Below are positions 7,256 through 8,276 of a stretch of DNA of 8,276 nt, piece after piece; position 1 is the stretch's first letter, and each line of letters opens with the position of its first letter. Origin of the DNA: Opitutaceae bacterium (GTDB lineage: Bacteria > Verrucomicrobiota > Verrucomicrobiia > Opitutales > Opitutaceae). The position numbers and the translations under genes were made by a program. The notes under the pieces are model-generated. The model was not told the origin of the DNA and ran no database searches. It saw only the letters and a list, made by a program, of their open reading frames with translations. The stretch covers positions 1 through 8,276 of the forward strand of contig JADLBI010000163.1 in the NCBI GenBank assembly GCA_020847775.1, given 5' to 3'.

Positions 7256-8260
7256 ATGCTCATTCGCCATCCCGCCAATCCGGTTCTGCAACACACGGAC
7301 TGCCCGTTCCACGCGACCACGGTTTTTAACGCCGGGGTCGTGCGCCATGCGGGGCGTTACGTGATGATTTTTCGCAACGACTACGGGCGCTGGGGCGCGA
7401 CGCCGTTTGACGGTTGCAATATCGGGCTCGCGACCAGTGTGGATGGCATCAAGTGGGAGGTGCATCCGCAACCGGTGCTCGACGAGGAGCGTGCGCGCGC
7501 CGGGCTGCGCCACCTGTATCCAACGCGGTTTGGCGCGGGCTTTATCAAGCGCATTTACGATCCGCGCATCAGCGTGGTCGAGGGACGACCGTTGCTCTGT
7601 TTCGCCGCGGACACCGCGCACGGCATCTGCGGCGTCATCGCCGAGACGGAGGATTTCATCAACTACCGGTTCCTCAGCATGTCCGCGCCGGACAATCGCA
7701 ACATGGTGCTGTTCCCCGAGCGCATCGGGGGCGAATACGTGCGGTTGGAGCGGCCGTTCCCGGTTTACATGCGGGACCAGCCCGAGGCGTTTCCGATCTG
7801 GATGAGCCGATCGACCGACCTGCGTTACTGGGGCCGCAACGAACCTGTGCTCGGCGCGGACGAGGTGCCTTACGCCAATTGCAAAATCGGCCCGGCCGCC
7901 CCGCCGGTGCGCACACGCGCGGGCTGGTTGACGCCAATCCACGCGGTAACGAAAGACCCGACGTGCCGCTTGGATGGCTGGGAAGAGCGCGGCTGGTTCA
8001 AGACTTACTACGCGGGGCTCATGCTGCTCGATTTGGAAAATCCCTCGCGCGTGATCGGCCTGATGCGCCGGCCCTTGCTCACGCCCGAGACCGACTACGA
8101 ACTCAACGGTTACCGTGGCAGCGTGATTTTCCCCTGCGGCATGATTTACGACGAAAGCAGCGGCGAGGTGAAACTCTACTACGGCGCGGCCGACACCGTC
8201 ATCGCGCTCGCCAGCGGCCACGTGGACGACCTCATCGCCGCGTGCGAACCGCTGGGCTGA
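7256..8260 (+). CDS. GH130-family beta-glycosidase or glycoside phosphorylase
   Basis: A 334-residue five-bladed beta-propeller enzyme of normal GH130 length without a signal peptide, hence probably cytoplasmic. Family landmarks in order: NPV (8-10), VFNAG (23-27), YDPR (101-104) with D102 as the likely general acid, LFPERIGG (152-159), S-x-DLRYW (186-192), KIGPAAPP (210-217), GWL then H229, VIFPCG (290-295) and YYGAADT (308-314). GH130 members either phosphorolyse beta-mannosyl linkages or hydrolyse beta-1,2-mannosides. Which applies cannot be settled here. Departures from the common motif forms (Tyr before DPR, PAAPP for the usual GxGPP, PIHAV for IYHG) suggest a less studied subgroup. It starts 25 nt after the enolase-like gene, so the two are probably co-transcribed. 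No Shine-Dalgarno sequence precedes it. The remaining 16 nt of the window show nothing. Confidence 0.85.
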   Translation: MLIRHPANPVLQHTDCPFHATTVFNAGVVRHAGRYVMIFRNDYGRWGATPFDGCNIGLATSVDGIKWEVHPQPVLDEERARAGLRHLYPTRFGAGFIKRIYDPRISVVEGRPLLCFAADTAHGICGVIAETEDFINYRFLSMSAPDNRNMVLFPERIGGEYVRLERPFPVYMRDQPEAFPIWMSRSTDLRYWGRNEPVLGADEVPYANCKIGPAAPPVRTRAGWLTPIHAVTKDPTCRLDGWEERGWFKTYYAGLMLLDLENPSRVIGLMRRPLLTPETDYELNGYRGSVIFPCGMIYDESSGEVKLYYGAADTVIALASGHVDDLIAACEPLG

Positions 8261-8276
8261 GGGCGGACACCGGGAT

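Noticed and set aside
7097..8221. Long open frame of 374 codons on the minus strand
   Set aside because: It lies antisense to the GH130 gene and the end of the enolase-like gene. Its translation is Arg/Ala/His-rich without a recognisable domain, a common by-product of GC-rich coding DNA.

Overview
The window looks like part of a chromosome from a GC-rich Verrucomicrobiota-type bacterium, with Opitutaceae as the closest guess. The basis is a very large, low-complexity, beta-strand-repeat surface protein ending in a textbook PEP-CTERM (exosortase) tail, genes without recognisable Shine-Dalgarno sequences, and intergenic repeat DNA of a kind common in that phylum. The assignment is inferred from gene style, not from a marker gene.

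Layout. Positions 1-117 hold the first 39 codons of a leftward gene for an exported protein, running off the left edge. A divergent intergenic region (118-223) contains two mutually exclusive hairpins, the second followed by six T, which resembles a transcription attenuator ahead of the rightward genes. Positions 224-3931 encode a 1235-residue PEP-CTERM beta-strand-repeat protein. Four rightward metabolic genes follow: a short-chain dehydrogenase (3969-4724), an aldo/keto reductase (4730-5674, 5 nt after the dehydrogenase), an enolase-superfamily protein (5815-7230) and a GH130-family glycosidase or phosphorylase (7256-8260). The only sizeable gap among them (5675-5814, 140 nt) is filled largely by two non-coding repeats: a 74-nt imperfect palindrome that supplies the stop codon of the aldo/keto reductase, and a T-rich triple repeat of TnTTTCGTG.

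How the genes may work together. GH130 enzymes release or phosphorolyse beta-linked mannosides and related sugars. Aldo/keto reductases of this type can oxidise an aldose at C1, enolase-superfamily enzymes dehydrate sugar acids, and dehydrogenases of this SDR type can oxidise the 2-keto-3-deoxy acid that results. The set therefore looks like part of a non-phosphorylative sugar-oxidation route, of the kind known for L-fucose and similar sugars. A lactonase and a final aldolase or hydrolase are not in the window. The sugar cannot be named from sequence alone. The enolase-like protein appears to have Val where a metal-binding Glu is expected, so its catalytic role is uncertain.

No tRNA, rRNA, CRISPR array, insertion sequence or phage gene was seen. 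The most unusual features are the attenuator-like leader, the two intergenic repeats and the apparent metal-ligand substitution.
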